Positions 21,576 to 32,849 of a stretch of DNA of 64,000 nucleotides are shown here, one piece after another (positions within the stretch are counted from its first letter, which is position 1; each line of letters begins with the position of its first letter). The position numbers were made by a program, and so were the translations under genes. Source of the stretch: Achatina immaculata (taxonomy: Eukaryota; Mollusca; Gastropoda; Stylommatophora; Achatinidae); NCBI GenBank assembly GCA_009760885.1, contig CM019693.1, positions 50,423,853 through 50,487,852 of the forward strand, in the 5' to 3' direction. The notes under the pieces are model-generated. The model searched no databases. It had not been told where the DNA came from and worked only from the letters and a program-made list of their open reading frames with translations.

Positions 21576-21825
21576 CTGAGCAACTCTGTTTTCATCAATG
21601 TACTATTCCTATTTTGATCCAGTTCGGCCATCTCAGAATTTGAATTATCCCATTTACAGGATATTCAGATGTTGTATTCAATAAATTCATCTAAAATATT
21701 AACAAAGAAGTTAACAAAGGAGAAACTGAATTTTAATTTATTCCAGGATGCCGACAATTTAATATTGGTTCTAATTGAAAAGTTGAAATATTACATTCTA
21801 GTTTTACCTTTCAGGTTTATAAGTT
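21576..21825. other. AT-rich spacer
   Basis: No gene recognised. Confidence 0.3.
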
Positions 21826-22858
21826 GATATATCCCTGACTGGGAGAACACACTGTCCTCTAATTAACCCGTTATAAATCTCTGACTGGGAGAACACACTG
21901 TCCTCTAATTAACCCGTTATAAATCTCTGACTGGGAGAACACACTGTCCTCTAATTAGCCCGTTATAAATCTCTGACTGGGAGAACACACTGTCCTCTAA
22001 TTAGCCCGTTATAAATCTCTGACTGGGAGAACACACTGTCCTCTAATTAGCCCGTTATAAATCTCTGACTGGGAGAACACACTGTAATCTAATTAACCCG
22101 TTATAAATCTCTGACTGGGAGATCACACTGTCCTCTAATTAGCCCGTTATAAATCTCTGACTGGGAGAACACACTGTCCTCTAATTAGCGTGTTATAAAT
22201 TCCTGACTGGGAGAACACACTATCCTTCAAATAGCCTGTGATAAATCCCAGACTGGATAACACATTGTCCTCTTATTAGCCTCTGAAATATCCATTTTTG
22301 GGAGAATACACTTTCCTATTATTAGTCTGTGATAAATCGCTGGCATCAAGAACACACTGTCCTCTAAATAGCCTCTAATAAACCCCTACTGGGAGAACAA
22401 ATTGTCCTTTTATTAGCCTGTGATAAATCCCAGATTGAGAGAACACACCGTCCTCTATTTAGCCTTTGATAAATACCTGACATGGAGAACACACTGTCTT
22501 CTTATTAGCCTGTGATAAATCCCTGACCGGCATAACACATTTTCCTCATATTAGCCTGAATGGGAGAATACACTGTCCTTTACTTAACCTGTGATAAATC
22601 ACTATCTGAGAGAACACACTCTCTTCTTATTACCCTGTGATAAATCCCTGACATGTAGAACATACTGTCCTATTCTTAGCCTGTGATAAATCCCTGACTG
22701 GGAGAACACAATGTCCTTTAATTAGCCTGTGATAAATCCCTGACTGGGAGAACACAATGTCCTTTAATTAGCCTGTGATAAATCCCTGACTGGGAGAACA
22801 CAATGTCCTTTAATTAGCCTGTGATAAATCCCTGACTGGGAGAACACACTTTCCTCTT
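21826..22858. repeat. 46-bp minisatellite, segment 1
   Basis: The unit contains ATAAATCTCTGACTGGGAGA, ACACACTGTCCTCTAATTA and a variable CCCGTT/CCTGTG end. First and last copies are nearly identical blocks, middle copies diverged. It resumes at 23131-23185 after a LINE insertion. Confidence 0.96.
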
Positions 22859-23130
22859 ATTCTCTCTCTCTCTCTCTCTCTGAACCTTAAGTGCCCAGGG
22901 CACATGGGGCTTCCGCAAGAATTTTCCACAAATGCCTGTCCTTCACCTTTTTTTCTGCTCTTGCCCAGGTGAGCCCTCTATTGCTCAACATCCTTTCTGT
23001 TGTTCTTCTCCATGTCTCTTTTGGTCTGCCCTTACTTCTGCTCCCCTGTGGTGTCCATCTTAGTGCTATTTTTGGTAGTTAGTTGTCAGTCATTCGGACC
23101 ACATGTCCCAACCATCGTACTCTAAGTAGC
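22859..23130 (-). mobile_element. RTE-D LINE 3' fragment with (GA)n tail
   Basis: The minus strand reads WLGHVVRMTDN-like sequence down to KKAKDRHLWKILAEAPCALG, then a (GA)n tail (plus strand CT at 22860-22881). It shares its end with copies at 40081-40234 and 42331-43450. It is inserted into the 46-bp array, which continues on both sides. Confidence 0.82.
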
Positions 23131-23185
23131 CTGTGATAAATCTCAGACTGGGGGAACATACTGTCCTCTAATTAGTCTGTGGTTT
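23131..23185. repeat. 46-bp minisatellite, segment 2
   Basis: One further unit after the RTE-D insertion. Confidence 0.85.
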
Positions 23186-23371
23186 TTTTTCCTCATCAAT
23201 GCCACATTTGTGTATAAATATTTATAGAATTTTTTAATATGATTAAATCTATTTAAATTCACTGATTATTTGAATAATTTTACAACATTCTCTAATAAAT
23301 ATCACAGACAAGTTGGATAGTTTTAGAGATGGAGAGCCTTTGTCTGAATTAGTGCGCACAGAATCACTTGA

Positions 23372-23585
23372 CATTATCTAGTAAATGAGAACATTCACAT
23401 TATCACGTGATGTGGTATTATCTAGTAAATGAGAACATTCACGGTATCAGGTGATGTGGTATTATCTAGTAAATGAGAACATTCACGGTATCACGTGATG
23501 TGGTATTATCTAGTAAATGAGAACATTCACGGTATCACGTGATGTGGTATTATCTAGTAAATGAGAACATTCACGGTATCAGGTT
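23372..23585. repeat. 44-bp minisatellite, about 4.8 copies
   Basis: The unit contains AAATGAGAACATTCACGGTA and TCACGTGATGTGGTATTATC. The preceding 23186-23371 is AT-rich and featureless. Confidence 0.95.
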
Positions 23586-23700
23586 TGATAACACACTGCC
23601 TGCCGTGCCTATTTATTTCAAGAGCTACGTCTTTTCCTGTGACACGTTACATGAAATATTTCATAAAGTTGTCAATTAAAGACAAAATTTATTAAAATCA

Positions 23701-24489
23701 TTGCCTGCACTTTGTTATCACCAGCAGAAATTATCTACACTTTGTTATCAACAGCAGAACGTGTCTACACTTTTTTTATCACCAGCAGAACTTGTCTACA
23801 CTTTGTTATCACCAGCAGAACTTGTCTACACTTTGTTATCACCAGCAGAACTTGTCTACACTTTGTTATCATCAGCAGAACTTATCTACACTTTGCTATC
23901 ACCAGCAGAACTTGTCTACACTTTGTTATCACCAGCAGAACTTATCTACACTTTGTTATCACCAGGAGAACTTATCTACACTTTGTTATCACCAGCAGAA
24001 CTTATCTAACCTTTGTTATCACTAGCAGAACTTGTCTACACTTTGTTATCACTAGCAGAACTTGTCTACACTTTGTTATCACCAGCACAACTTATCTACA
24101 CTTTGTTATCACCAGCAGAACTTATCTACACTTTGTTATCACCAGCAGAACTTATCTACACTTTGTTATCACCAGCAGAACTTATCTACACTTTGTTATC
24201 ACCAGCAGAACTTATCTACACTTTGTTATCACCAGCAGAACTTATCTACACTTTTTTATCACCAGCAGAACTTATCTACACTTTGTTATCACCAGCAGAA
24301 CTTATCTACACTTTGTTATCACTAGCAGAACTTATCTACACTTTGTTATCACTAGCAGAACTTATCTACACTTTGTTATCACCAGCAGAACTTATCTACA
24401 CCTTGTTATCACTAGCAGAACTTATCTACACTTCGTTATCACCAGCAGAACTTATCTACACTTTGTTATCACCATTAGAACTTGTCTAA
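23701..24489. repeat. 30-bp minisatellite, 26 copies
   Basis: The unit is TTTGTTATCACCAGCAGAAC then TTATCTACAC. Copies are very homogeneous. The 30-bp period leaves three plus-strand frames open, up to 270 codons; none is a credible protein. Confidence 0.97.
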
Positions 24490-24559
24490 ACGACAGTTTC
24501 TTCGTATCCGTAGTCCATGAATGAACAAATGAAATTCCAAGCAAACACTGACTGAGCTT

Positions 24560-24872
24560 CCAACTCAGATACTTACTATGAACTGAACCTCTTAGCGTGT
24601 TTACATACTCAGAACTGAATCTCTCAGCGTGTTTACATAACCAGAACTGAACCTCTCAGCCTGTCTACTTACTCTGAACTGTACTTCTCAGCATTTCTGC
24701 ATACCCTGAACTGAACCTCTCAGCGTGTCTACATACCCTGAACTGAACCTCTCAGCGTGTCTACATACCCTGAACTGAACCTCTCATCGTGTCTACATAC
24801 CCTGAACTGAACCTCTCAGCGTGTCTACATACACTGAACTGAACCTATCAGCGTGTCTACTTACCCTGTACT
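24560..24872. repeat. 32-bp minisatellite, about 9 copies
   Basis: The unit contains CTGAACCTCTCAGCGTGTCT and ACATACCCTGAA. Confidence 0.94.
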
Positions 24873-25045
24873 AAGTTTTGCAAAAGAGGAACTGGTAAAA
24901 GCTTGGTAGCTCCAGCGCAGTCATTGTTGCAGGTTTCTAAACAATCAGCAGCAAGGCTGATGCTGGGGGTGAAGGTCAGCAGAAAAACCCACAAAACTGC
25001 AAGAAAATTTTTACTGAAGTTTGTCAAATATTCTCAAGAGATTTG

Positions 25046-26326
25046 TTGCATTTCACCATGTTGTATCTGCTGACTCTCATCACGTCACATGTGTCTTACT
25101 GGCTCTCATCATGTCACATGTTGTATCTACTAGCTCTTAGTACGTTTTATATTGTATCTACTAGCTCTCAGTACGTCACATGTTGTATCTACTAGCTCTC
25201 AGTACGTCACATGTTGTATCTACTAGCTCTCAGTATGTCACATATTGTATCTACTAGCTCTCAGTACGTCACATGTTGTATCTACTGGCTATCAGTACGT
25301 CACATGTTTTGTCTACTGGCTTTCAGTACGTCACATGTTGTATCTACTGGCTCTCAGCACGTCACATGTTGTATCTACTGGCACTCATTACGTCACATGT
25401 TGTATCTACTAGCACTCATTACATCACATGTTGTATCTACTGGCACTCATTACGTCACATGTTGTATCTACTTGCACTCGTTAGGTCACATGTTGTATCT
25501 ACTTGCACTCATTAGGTCACATGTTGTATCTACTGGCACTCATTACGTCACATGTATCTAATAGCACTCATTACGTCAAATGCTGTATCTACTAGCACTC
25601 ATTACGTCACATGTTGTATCTACTAGCACTCATTACGTCACATGTTGTATCTACTAGCACTCATTATGTCACATGTTGTATCTACTAGCACTCATTACGT
25701 CACATGTAGTATCTATTGGCACTCATTATGTCACATTTTGTAACTACTAGCTTTCATTACGTCACATGTTGTATCTACTAGCTCTCAGTACGCCACATGT
25801 TCTATCTACTGGCTCTCATTACGTCACATGTTGTATTTACCAGCTGTCATTACGTCACATGTTGTATCTACTGGCTCTCAGTACTTCACATGTTGTATCT
25901 ACTGGCTCTCAGTACTTCACATGTTGTATCTACTAGCTCTCAGTACGTCACATGTTGTATCTACTAGCTCTCAGTACTTCACATGTTGTATCTACTTGCT
26001 CTCACTACTTCACATGTTGTATCTACTGGCTCTCACTACTTCACATGTTGTATCTACTAGCTCTCAGTACTTCACATGTTTTATCTACTGGCTCTCAGTA
26101 CTTCACATGTTGTATCTACTAGCTCTCAGTACTTCACATGTTTTATCTACTGGCTCTCATTACTTCACATGTTGTATCTACTGGCTCTCAGTACTTCACA
26201 TGTTTTATCTACTGGCTCTCAGTACTTCACATGTTGTATTTACTGGCTCTCAGTACTTCACATGTTGTATCTACTGGCTCTCAGTACTTCACATGTTGTA
26301 TCTACTGGCTCTCAGTACTTCACATA
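25046..26326. repeat. 31-bp minisatellite, about 41 copies
   Basis: The unit is TACGTCACATGTTGTATCTA then CTAGCTCTCAG. Sub-blocks differ: CACTCATTACG variants in the centre, CTCAGTACTTC variants at the right end, showing regional homogenisation. Confidence 0.97.
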
Positions 26327-26371
26327 TACACAAAAGAGAGTCACCGGTTTAAGTGTCAGACGTGATACACT

Positions 26372-27030
26372 GCACTGTTAGATTTTAACATCAGAAGTAC
26401 GTACACTACAATGGTAGGTTTTAACATCAGATATACATACACTACATTGTTAGATTTTAACTTGAGATATATATACAACGTTAGATTTTAACGTCTGAAG
26501 TACGTACACTACAATGGTAGGTTTTAACCTCAGACATACATACACTACAGTGTTAGATTTGAACATCAGAAGGACGTAAACTACACTATTGAGTTTTAAC
26601 GTCAGACGTAATGCATTGCAGTATTAGATTTTAACGTCAGATATACATACACTGTTAGATTTTAACATCAGATATACATACACTACAGTGTTAGATTTTA
26701 ACATCAAATATAAATACACTACAGTGTTAGATTTTAACATCAGATATACATACACTACAGTGTTAGATTTTAACATCAAATATAAATACACTACAGTGTT
26801 AGATTTTAACATCAGATATACATACAATACAGTGTTAGATTTTAACATCAGATATAAATACACTACAGTGTTAGATTTTAACATCAGTTATAAATACACT
26901 ACAGTATTAGATTTTAACATCATATACACATACGCGGCAGTGTTAGATTTTAACGTCAGACGCACATACATACACTACAGTGTAGTTTTAATGTCATTAG
27001 TACATATATATAGACCACACTGCGAGGTTG
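26372..27030. repeat. 36-bp minisatellite, segment 1
   Basis: The unit contains TTAGATTTTAACATCAGATA and TACATACACTACAGTG. A mariner element is inserted at its right edge, and the array resumes at 28930 (duplicated part) and 31581. Confidence 0.95.
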
Positions 27031-27035
27031 TAACG

Positions 27036-27660
27036 AGGGCCGGTCAGAAAGTAATGCACTACATCGTTTTTATTTTTCAGCTAATACTGAAGAAAGGAGC
27101 GTGAAATTTTACACACTATAAATATGGCATGTGCCGATTGTGTGAACCGGCAGAAGAATGTGGCTGACATACCGTTGAAATGGAGCGTGTTAGCAAGTTG
27201 CGGTATAAGCAGCGAATTGTGATAGAATTTCTCATTGCAGAGAATGAAACCGTTGTGAACATTCACAAGCGTCTATGTGATGTGTATCGAAATTTTGCAG
27301 TCGACAGTAGTACAGTCAGTCGCTGGGTTCAAAGAATCAAAGAATCAATAAGTGGAGATAAGGAGTTGCGTGATCGGCCGCGCTGTGGACGTCCTGCCAC
27401 AGCCACCATGGCAAGAAATGTTGAAATGCGCTGAGGGCGTATCATTACTCAACACCTGCTTTTAAAGTTGTCAGTCAGCGATGCTAGTACAACTGCAGTT
27501 ATAAAAGCTCTCAGATTTTCTAAGGTTTGAGCAAGGTGGGTTCCGCGAAGCTCACAAATGAACATCGATTACAAAGGAAAGCAATGTCTTCTGAACTGTT
27601 GGAGCGTTTCAGTGCTGAGGGAGAGAACTTTTTGCCTATGATCGTAACAAGTGGCGATTC
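27036..27660 (+). pseudogene. Mariner transposase 5' part, copy 1
   Basis: A terminal sequence with GGTCAGAAAGTAATGCACTA (from 27042) is followed by an ATG at 27180 and an N-terminal mariner reading: ERVSKLRYKQRIVIEFLIAE, VNIHKRLCDVY, SSTVSRWVQRIK, DRPRCGRPATAT (paired helix-turn-helix region with GRP linker). Stops and a deletion follow; MSSELLERFSAEGENFL is still legible near 27570-27640. The frame breaks at 27661 where a foreign GC-rich block begins. It has no 3' terminus of its own. Confidence 0.85.
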
Positions 27661-28929
27661 TAAGGACTGTTATAGCCGGAGGTGATGTGGGGGGATACGC
27701 TTTCCACTCCAATTAAATGTCTCCAAGGCATGCGTCTCAAGTAGCCTCTGAAAATCCAGGTCCAGCTCCTGGCCTTCTCGTGTCGGAACTGTTTAAACTG
27801 ACAGGAGAAGGGGCGGAAGGCGAATATCTAGCGCCTGAAAACCAGACGCCTTGGGTAGATGAGATTCATGTTTGGTAGCTCATCTAGGAGAAGGAAAAAA
27901 CCCACTGTTGGCGAGATTCTTCAGCTGTCGTGCGTGGGGGGAAACTCCTCCCTGCCAATGAAGAAAAATGCAACTAGGGTTGCTCCCGGCCCCGCCGTAG
28001 AAAAGGTGAAGGAAAGGATTAAGTGAAGTAATCAGTAGTCTCGAGGTCAGGACTACTCAAATCACGGCACCTCTGCTCTAGAGGCTGGCCACGTCTTATA
28101 TACACCCATACTGGGGCAGATTGCCTAAACCAGCTTAACCCAGGGGTTAAACTAAGACATTGCTGACGAGATTCTTCGGCTGCCGCGCGTGTGGTGAAGC
28201 TCCTCGTGGCCAATGAACAAAATGTGAAAATGCGATTAGGGTTTTCCGGCGCTGCCGCTGTGGAAAAGGTGATGGAAAGGATAAAGCTTAATCGATATGT
28301 CCAGTAATCTCGCGGAGAAAGCTACTCATACCAAGGCAGCTCTGCTCTAGAGGCCGGCCACGTCCTATATACACCCATACTGGTGAAATATGCCTAAACC
28401 GGCTGAACCCAGGGATGAAACTTTATGACTTCTCATGTCACGGTACCTCCGCTCTAGAGGTCGGTCACATCCTAAATACGCGCATGCTGAGATAATTCAC
28501 CTAAACCGGCTCTACCCAGGGGTGGAAGTCACTAGTGGCGAGGATTCGTCCTCCTGGGCAAAAGCTCCGTCCTGGTCACAACTAGAAAGAGTAGCGGCCA
28601 CGACCACAAAATGCAGAAGTCGGAGACACTGGACCAGGGAGTCTAAATAGGCAGCCACCTCTCACCCGGCGGGGATGTATGCCTATCCTAACCATGCTGA
28701 AGTTTTCCAATGAGAAAGTCCAACGCTGGACTGGATGGACAACCACCTCTCACCTAGCGGGGATATACTGATATCCAAAACTCGTCGAGGTTTTCCGGTG
28801 AGAAAGTCCAACTCTAGATTAAACTGGTGCAAAGAAAACCACAGTGCCACGCAATCCCGCTTCTGAGACCCACTAGAATACAGGCCCAAGCCCCGCGATA
28901 CTCTGAACCTCTTGTGGTCCTCTCAGGGA
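27661..28929. mobile_element. 1.27-kb GC-rich insertion inside mariner, copy 1
   Basis: Base composition is clearly richer in G+C than the surroundings. It contains internal direct repeats: about 255 bp twice (from 27907 and 28158; each with CTCTGCTCTAGAGG and ATATACACCCATACTGG), a third partial copy near 28430, and an 85-bp repeat near 28650-28815. There is no convincing ORF. It resembles the repetitive untranslated leader of a retrotransposon, but I cannot assign it to a family. Confidence 0.6.
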
Positions 28930-29175
28930 TACACTACAGTGTTAGATTTTAACATCAGATATACATACAATACAGTGTTAGATTTTAACATCAGATATAA
29001 ATACACTACAGTGTTAGATTTTAACATCAGTTATAAATACACTACAGTATTAGATTTTAACATCATATACACATACGCGGCAGTGTTAGATTTTAACGTC
29101 AGACGCACATACATACACTACAGTGTAGTTTTAATGTCGTTAGTACATATATATAGACTACACTGCGAGGTTGTA
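28930..29175. repeat. 36-bp minisatellite, duplicated segment
   Basis: Copy of the 26787-27030 part of the array, created by the 2.15-kb duplication. Confidence 0.93.
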
Positions 29176-31580
29176 ACGAGGGGCCGGTCAGAAAGTAATG
29201 CACTACATCGTTTTTATTTTTCAGCTGATACTGAAGAAAGAAGCGTGAAATTTTACACACTATAAATATGGCATGTGCCGATTGTGTGAACCGGCAGAAG
29301 AATGTGGCTGACATACCGTTGAAATGGAGCGTGTTAGCAAGTTGCGGTATAAGCAGCGAATTGTGATAGAATTTCTCGTTGCAGAGAATGAAACCGTTGT
29401 GAACATTCACAAGCGTCATGTGATGTGTATCGAAATTTTGCAGTCGACAGTAGTACAGTCAGTCGCTGGGTTCAGAGAATCAAAGAATCAATGTGGAGAT
29501 AAGGAGTTGCATGATCGGCCGCGCTGTGGACGTCCTGCCACAGCCACCATGGCAAGAAATGTTGAAATGCGCTGAGGGCGTTATTCTTACTGATAGGCGT
29601 ATCATTACTCAACACCTGCTTTTAAAGTTGTCAGTCAGCGATGCTAGTACAACTGCAGTTATAAAAGCTCTCAGATTTTCTAAGGTTTGAGCAAGGTGGG
29701 TTCCGCGAAGCTCACAAATGAACATCGATTACAAAGGAAAGCAATGTCTTCTGAACTGTTGGAGCGTTTCAGTGCTGAGGGAGAGAACTTTTTGCCTATG
29801 ATCGTAACAAGTGGCGATTCTAAGGACTGTTATAGCCGGAGGTGATGTGGGGGGATACGCTTTCCACTCCAATTAAATGTCTCCAAGGCATGCGTCTCAA
29901 GTAGCCTCTGAAAATCCAGGTCCAGCTCCTGGCCTTCTCGTGTCGGAACTGTTTAAACTGACAGGAGAAGGGGCGGAAGGCGAATATCTAGCGCCTGAAA
30001 ACCAGACGCCTTGGGTAGATGAGATTCATGTTTGGTAGCTCATCTAGGAGAAGGAAAAAACCCACTGTTGGCGAGATTCTTCAGCTGTCGTGCGTGGCGG
30101 AAACTCCTCCCTGCCAATGAAGAAAAATGCAACTAGGGTTGCTCCCGGCCCCGCCGTAGAAAAGGTGAAGGAAAGGATTAAGTGAAGTAATCAGTAGTCT
30201 CGAGATCAGGACTACTCAAATCACGGCACCTCTGCTCTAGAGGCCGGCCACGTCTTATATACACCCATACTGGGGCAGATTGCCTAAACCGGCTTAACCC
30301 AGGGGTTAAATTAAGACATTGCTGACGAGATTCTTCGGCTGCCGCGCGTGTGGTGAAGCTCCTCCTGGCCAATGAACAAAATGTGAAAATGCGATTAGGG
30401 TTTTCCGGCGCTGCCGCTGTGGAAAAGGTGATGGAAAGGATAAAGCTTAATCGATATGTCCAGTAATCTCGTGGAGAAAGCTACTCATACCAAGGCAGCT
30501 CTGCTCTAGAGGCCGGCCACGTCCTATATACACCCATACTGGTGAAATATGCCTAAACCGGCTGAACCCAGGGATGAAACTTTATGACTTCTCATGTCAC
30601 GGTACCTCCGCTCTAGAGGTCGGTCACATCCTAAATACGCGCATGCTGAGATAATACACCTAAACCGGCTCTACCCAGGGGTGGAAGTCACTAGTGGCGA
30701 GGATTCGTCCTCCTGGGCAAAAGCTCCGTCCTGGTCACAACTAGAAAGAGTAGCGGCCACGACCACAAAATGCTGAAGTCGGAGACACTGGACCAGGGAG
30801 TCTAGATAGGCAGCCACCTCTCACCCGGCGGGGATGTATGCCTATCCTAACCATGCTGAGGTTTTCCAATGAGAAAGTCCAACGCTGGACTGGATGGACA
30901 ACCACCTCTCACCTAGCGGGGATATACTGATATCCAAAACTCGTCGAGGTTTTCCGGTGAGAAAGTACAAATCTAGATTAAACTGGTGCAAAGAAAACCA
31001 CAGTGCCACGCAATCCCGCTTCTGAGACCCACTAGAATACAGGCCCAAGCCCCGCGATACTCTGAACCTCTTGTGGTCCTCTCAGGGATCGCGTGTGGTT
31101 CTCTCTCTTCAGCGTTGAAGGTGTGATTCTTGTATATGTTATGCCAAGAGGAGAGACAATCAATTCGCAAGCTTACATTAAGACACTGAAAAAACTCAAT
31201 GTGAGCCCTCACACAAGTCTGGCAGCACGGGAAGCAATCACCAAATTGGGTTGGACTGTAGTACCCCATCCACCTTGTAGTCCCGATTTGACACCCTCTG
31301 ATTTCCATCGGTCCACTTAAAGTTGCACTCCAAGGGGTAAGATTTAAAGATGACGAAGGAGTGTTTCATGCAGCGAAGAAATGGCTACATAATCAAGAGA
31401 AAATCTGGTACGGGCTATGAATACATGCACTTTGTTTCGCGCTGGCGTAAAGCCGTACAGGTTTATGGGGATTATGTTGAATAATATCGATGTTTACATG
31501 AAATATTCAAGTATTTTGTGTATACATTTCAGGCTCCTGGGAAAAACGTTGTAGTGCATTACTTTCTGAACGTCCCTCGT
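29176..31580 (+). mobile_element. Mariner element with both terminal inverted repeats, interrupted
   Basis: The left terminus 29176-29206 (ACGAGGGGCCGGTCAGAAAG then TAATGCACTAC) matches in reverse complement the right terminus 31551-31580 (GTAGTGCATTACTTTCTGAA then CGTCCCTCGT). TA dinucleotides lie near both ends. The transposase starts at ATG 29324 and is frameshifted from about 29417. The 3' part, after the insertion, encodes GVILVYVMPRGETINSQAY, SLAAREAITKLGWTVVPHPP and CSPDLTPSDFH, the C-terminal mariner block. The middle of the catalytic domain, including the expected HDNARPH-type block, is missing. Confidence 0.88.
29821..31089. mobile_element. 1.27-kb GC-rich insertion inside mariner, copy 2
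   Basis: Near-identical to 27661-28929. Here its right edge runs into the mariner 3' part, showing the ancestral arrangement before the tandem duplication. Confidence 0.6.
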
Positions 31581-31740
31581 TCATACACTACCGTGTAATT
31601 TTAACAACAATAGTACATATATAGACTACAGTGTCAGATTTTAAGGTTAGACCCACATATGAGTACATGCACTACAGTGAAATTTTAACAACAATAATAC
31701 ATATATAGAATACAGTGTGGGATTTTAACTCACAAAAGAC
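31581..31740. repeat. 36-bp minisatellite, segment after mariner
   Basis: Diverged units (ACTACAGTGTCAGATTTTAA and relatives) continue directly after the mariner right terminus. Confidence 0.8.
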
Positions 31741-31984
31741 AACTTTGCAAGCTACGGAACAAAAGCCAGTTTAAGAGTGAAGTAAAATGATAGTGAAATT
31801 TCTGGATGATGGATAAAGTACTAACAAATACATCTCAAACTGCTGGCGGAAGTACATGCACATAAATAACACTGGCGACACTAACACCAACCAGAGACTT
31901 CCACCATAACGTAAAGAAATCATTTCACACATTCTAGTCTCCTACATGTGAACTTCCATAGCAGGACTTGAACGAAGACAGGAC

Positions 31985-32420
31985 TGCTCTCTTACAATGT
32001 TAGACATGAACTGAATCTCTTACAATGTTAGACATAGACTGAATCTCTTATAATGTTGGACATAGACTGAATCCCTTACAATCTTAGACATAGACTGAAT
32101 CTCTATCAATGTTAGATATAGACTGAATCTCTTACAATGTTAGACATAGACTGAATCTCTTATAATGTTAGACATTGACTGAATCTCTTCCAATATTAGA
32201 CATAGACTGAATCTCTTACAATGTTAGACATTGACTGAATCTCTTACAATGTTAGACATAGACTGACTCTCTTACAATGTTAGACATTGACTGAATTTCT
32301 TGCAATGTTAGATATAGACTGAATCTCTTACAATGTTAGACATAGACTGAATCTCTTACAATGTTAGATATAGACTGAATTTCTTGCAATGTTAGACATA
32401 GACTGAATCTGTCACACACT
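31985..32420. repeat. 28-bp minisatellite, about 15 copies
   Basis: The unit contains GACATAGACTGAATCTCTTA and CAATGTTA. The sequence at 31741-31984 has no recognised feature. Confidence 0.95.
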
Positions 32421-32849
32421 CAATACCAACCTCACAAAGTTTTCCACAAATTCCCGTGCTGTGTTAAACACTCACAACACGTGAACTGTTTGTAACTCAG
32501 GACACTGCACGGTCGACCCAAGACAAGATCACCCTAAAACTTTTGACTATTCCAGAAAACACCGTGGAGGATAACCTCAAGTAATGAAGCAGAACACACT
32601 CTGAAAACTTCAATCTTCTCTTACAAGACAAAGTAGGAGGGAAAGAGAGAAAGTGATAAAGCTATCTTCATGTGTGTGGTTATCAGAAGTGGAATTAATA
32701 TCTAAAGTTAAAGCAAGAAAGAATAAGAATATATGAGACTTGCTGATTGTCTGCACTTTATGTACCCATGCAGCATCTTTCATCCGTATAGCAGCATCAG
32801 TATATTGCAGTTTACTGCGATAACAACAAATAATATATGACCAGCATCT
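32421..32849. other. Unique sequence
   Basis: No gene or repeat recognised between the 28-bp array and the RTE-A element. Confidence 0.3.

Larger units (their letters stand above)
26787..31089 (+). repeat. 2.15-kb head-to-tail duplication (26787-28929 and 28930-31089)
   Basis: Each copy contains part of the 36-bp array, the 5' part of a mariner and a GC-rich insertion. The offset is 2143-2144 bp on the left. Differences are a 19-20-bp deletion in copy 1 near 27437, small indels near 27272/29416 and 27350/29492, and scattered substitutions. Only the second copy is followed by the mariner 3' part. Confidence 0.93.

Noticed and set aside
21826..24489. Possible CRISPR arrays
   Set aside because: Repeats are directly adjacent, without unique spacers, in a eukaryotic sequence rich in LINEs.
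23701..24524. Long repeated frames (about 30-bp period) resembling repeat proteins
   Set aside because: The period is a multiple of three, so all plus frames are open; no non-repeat coding sequence flanks them.
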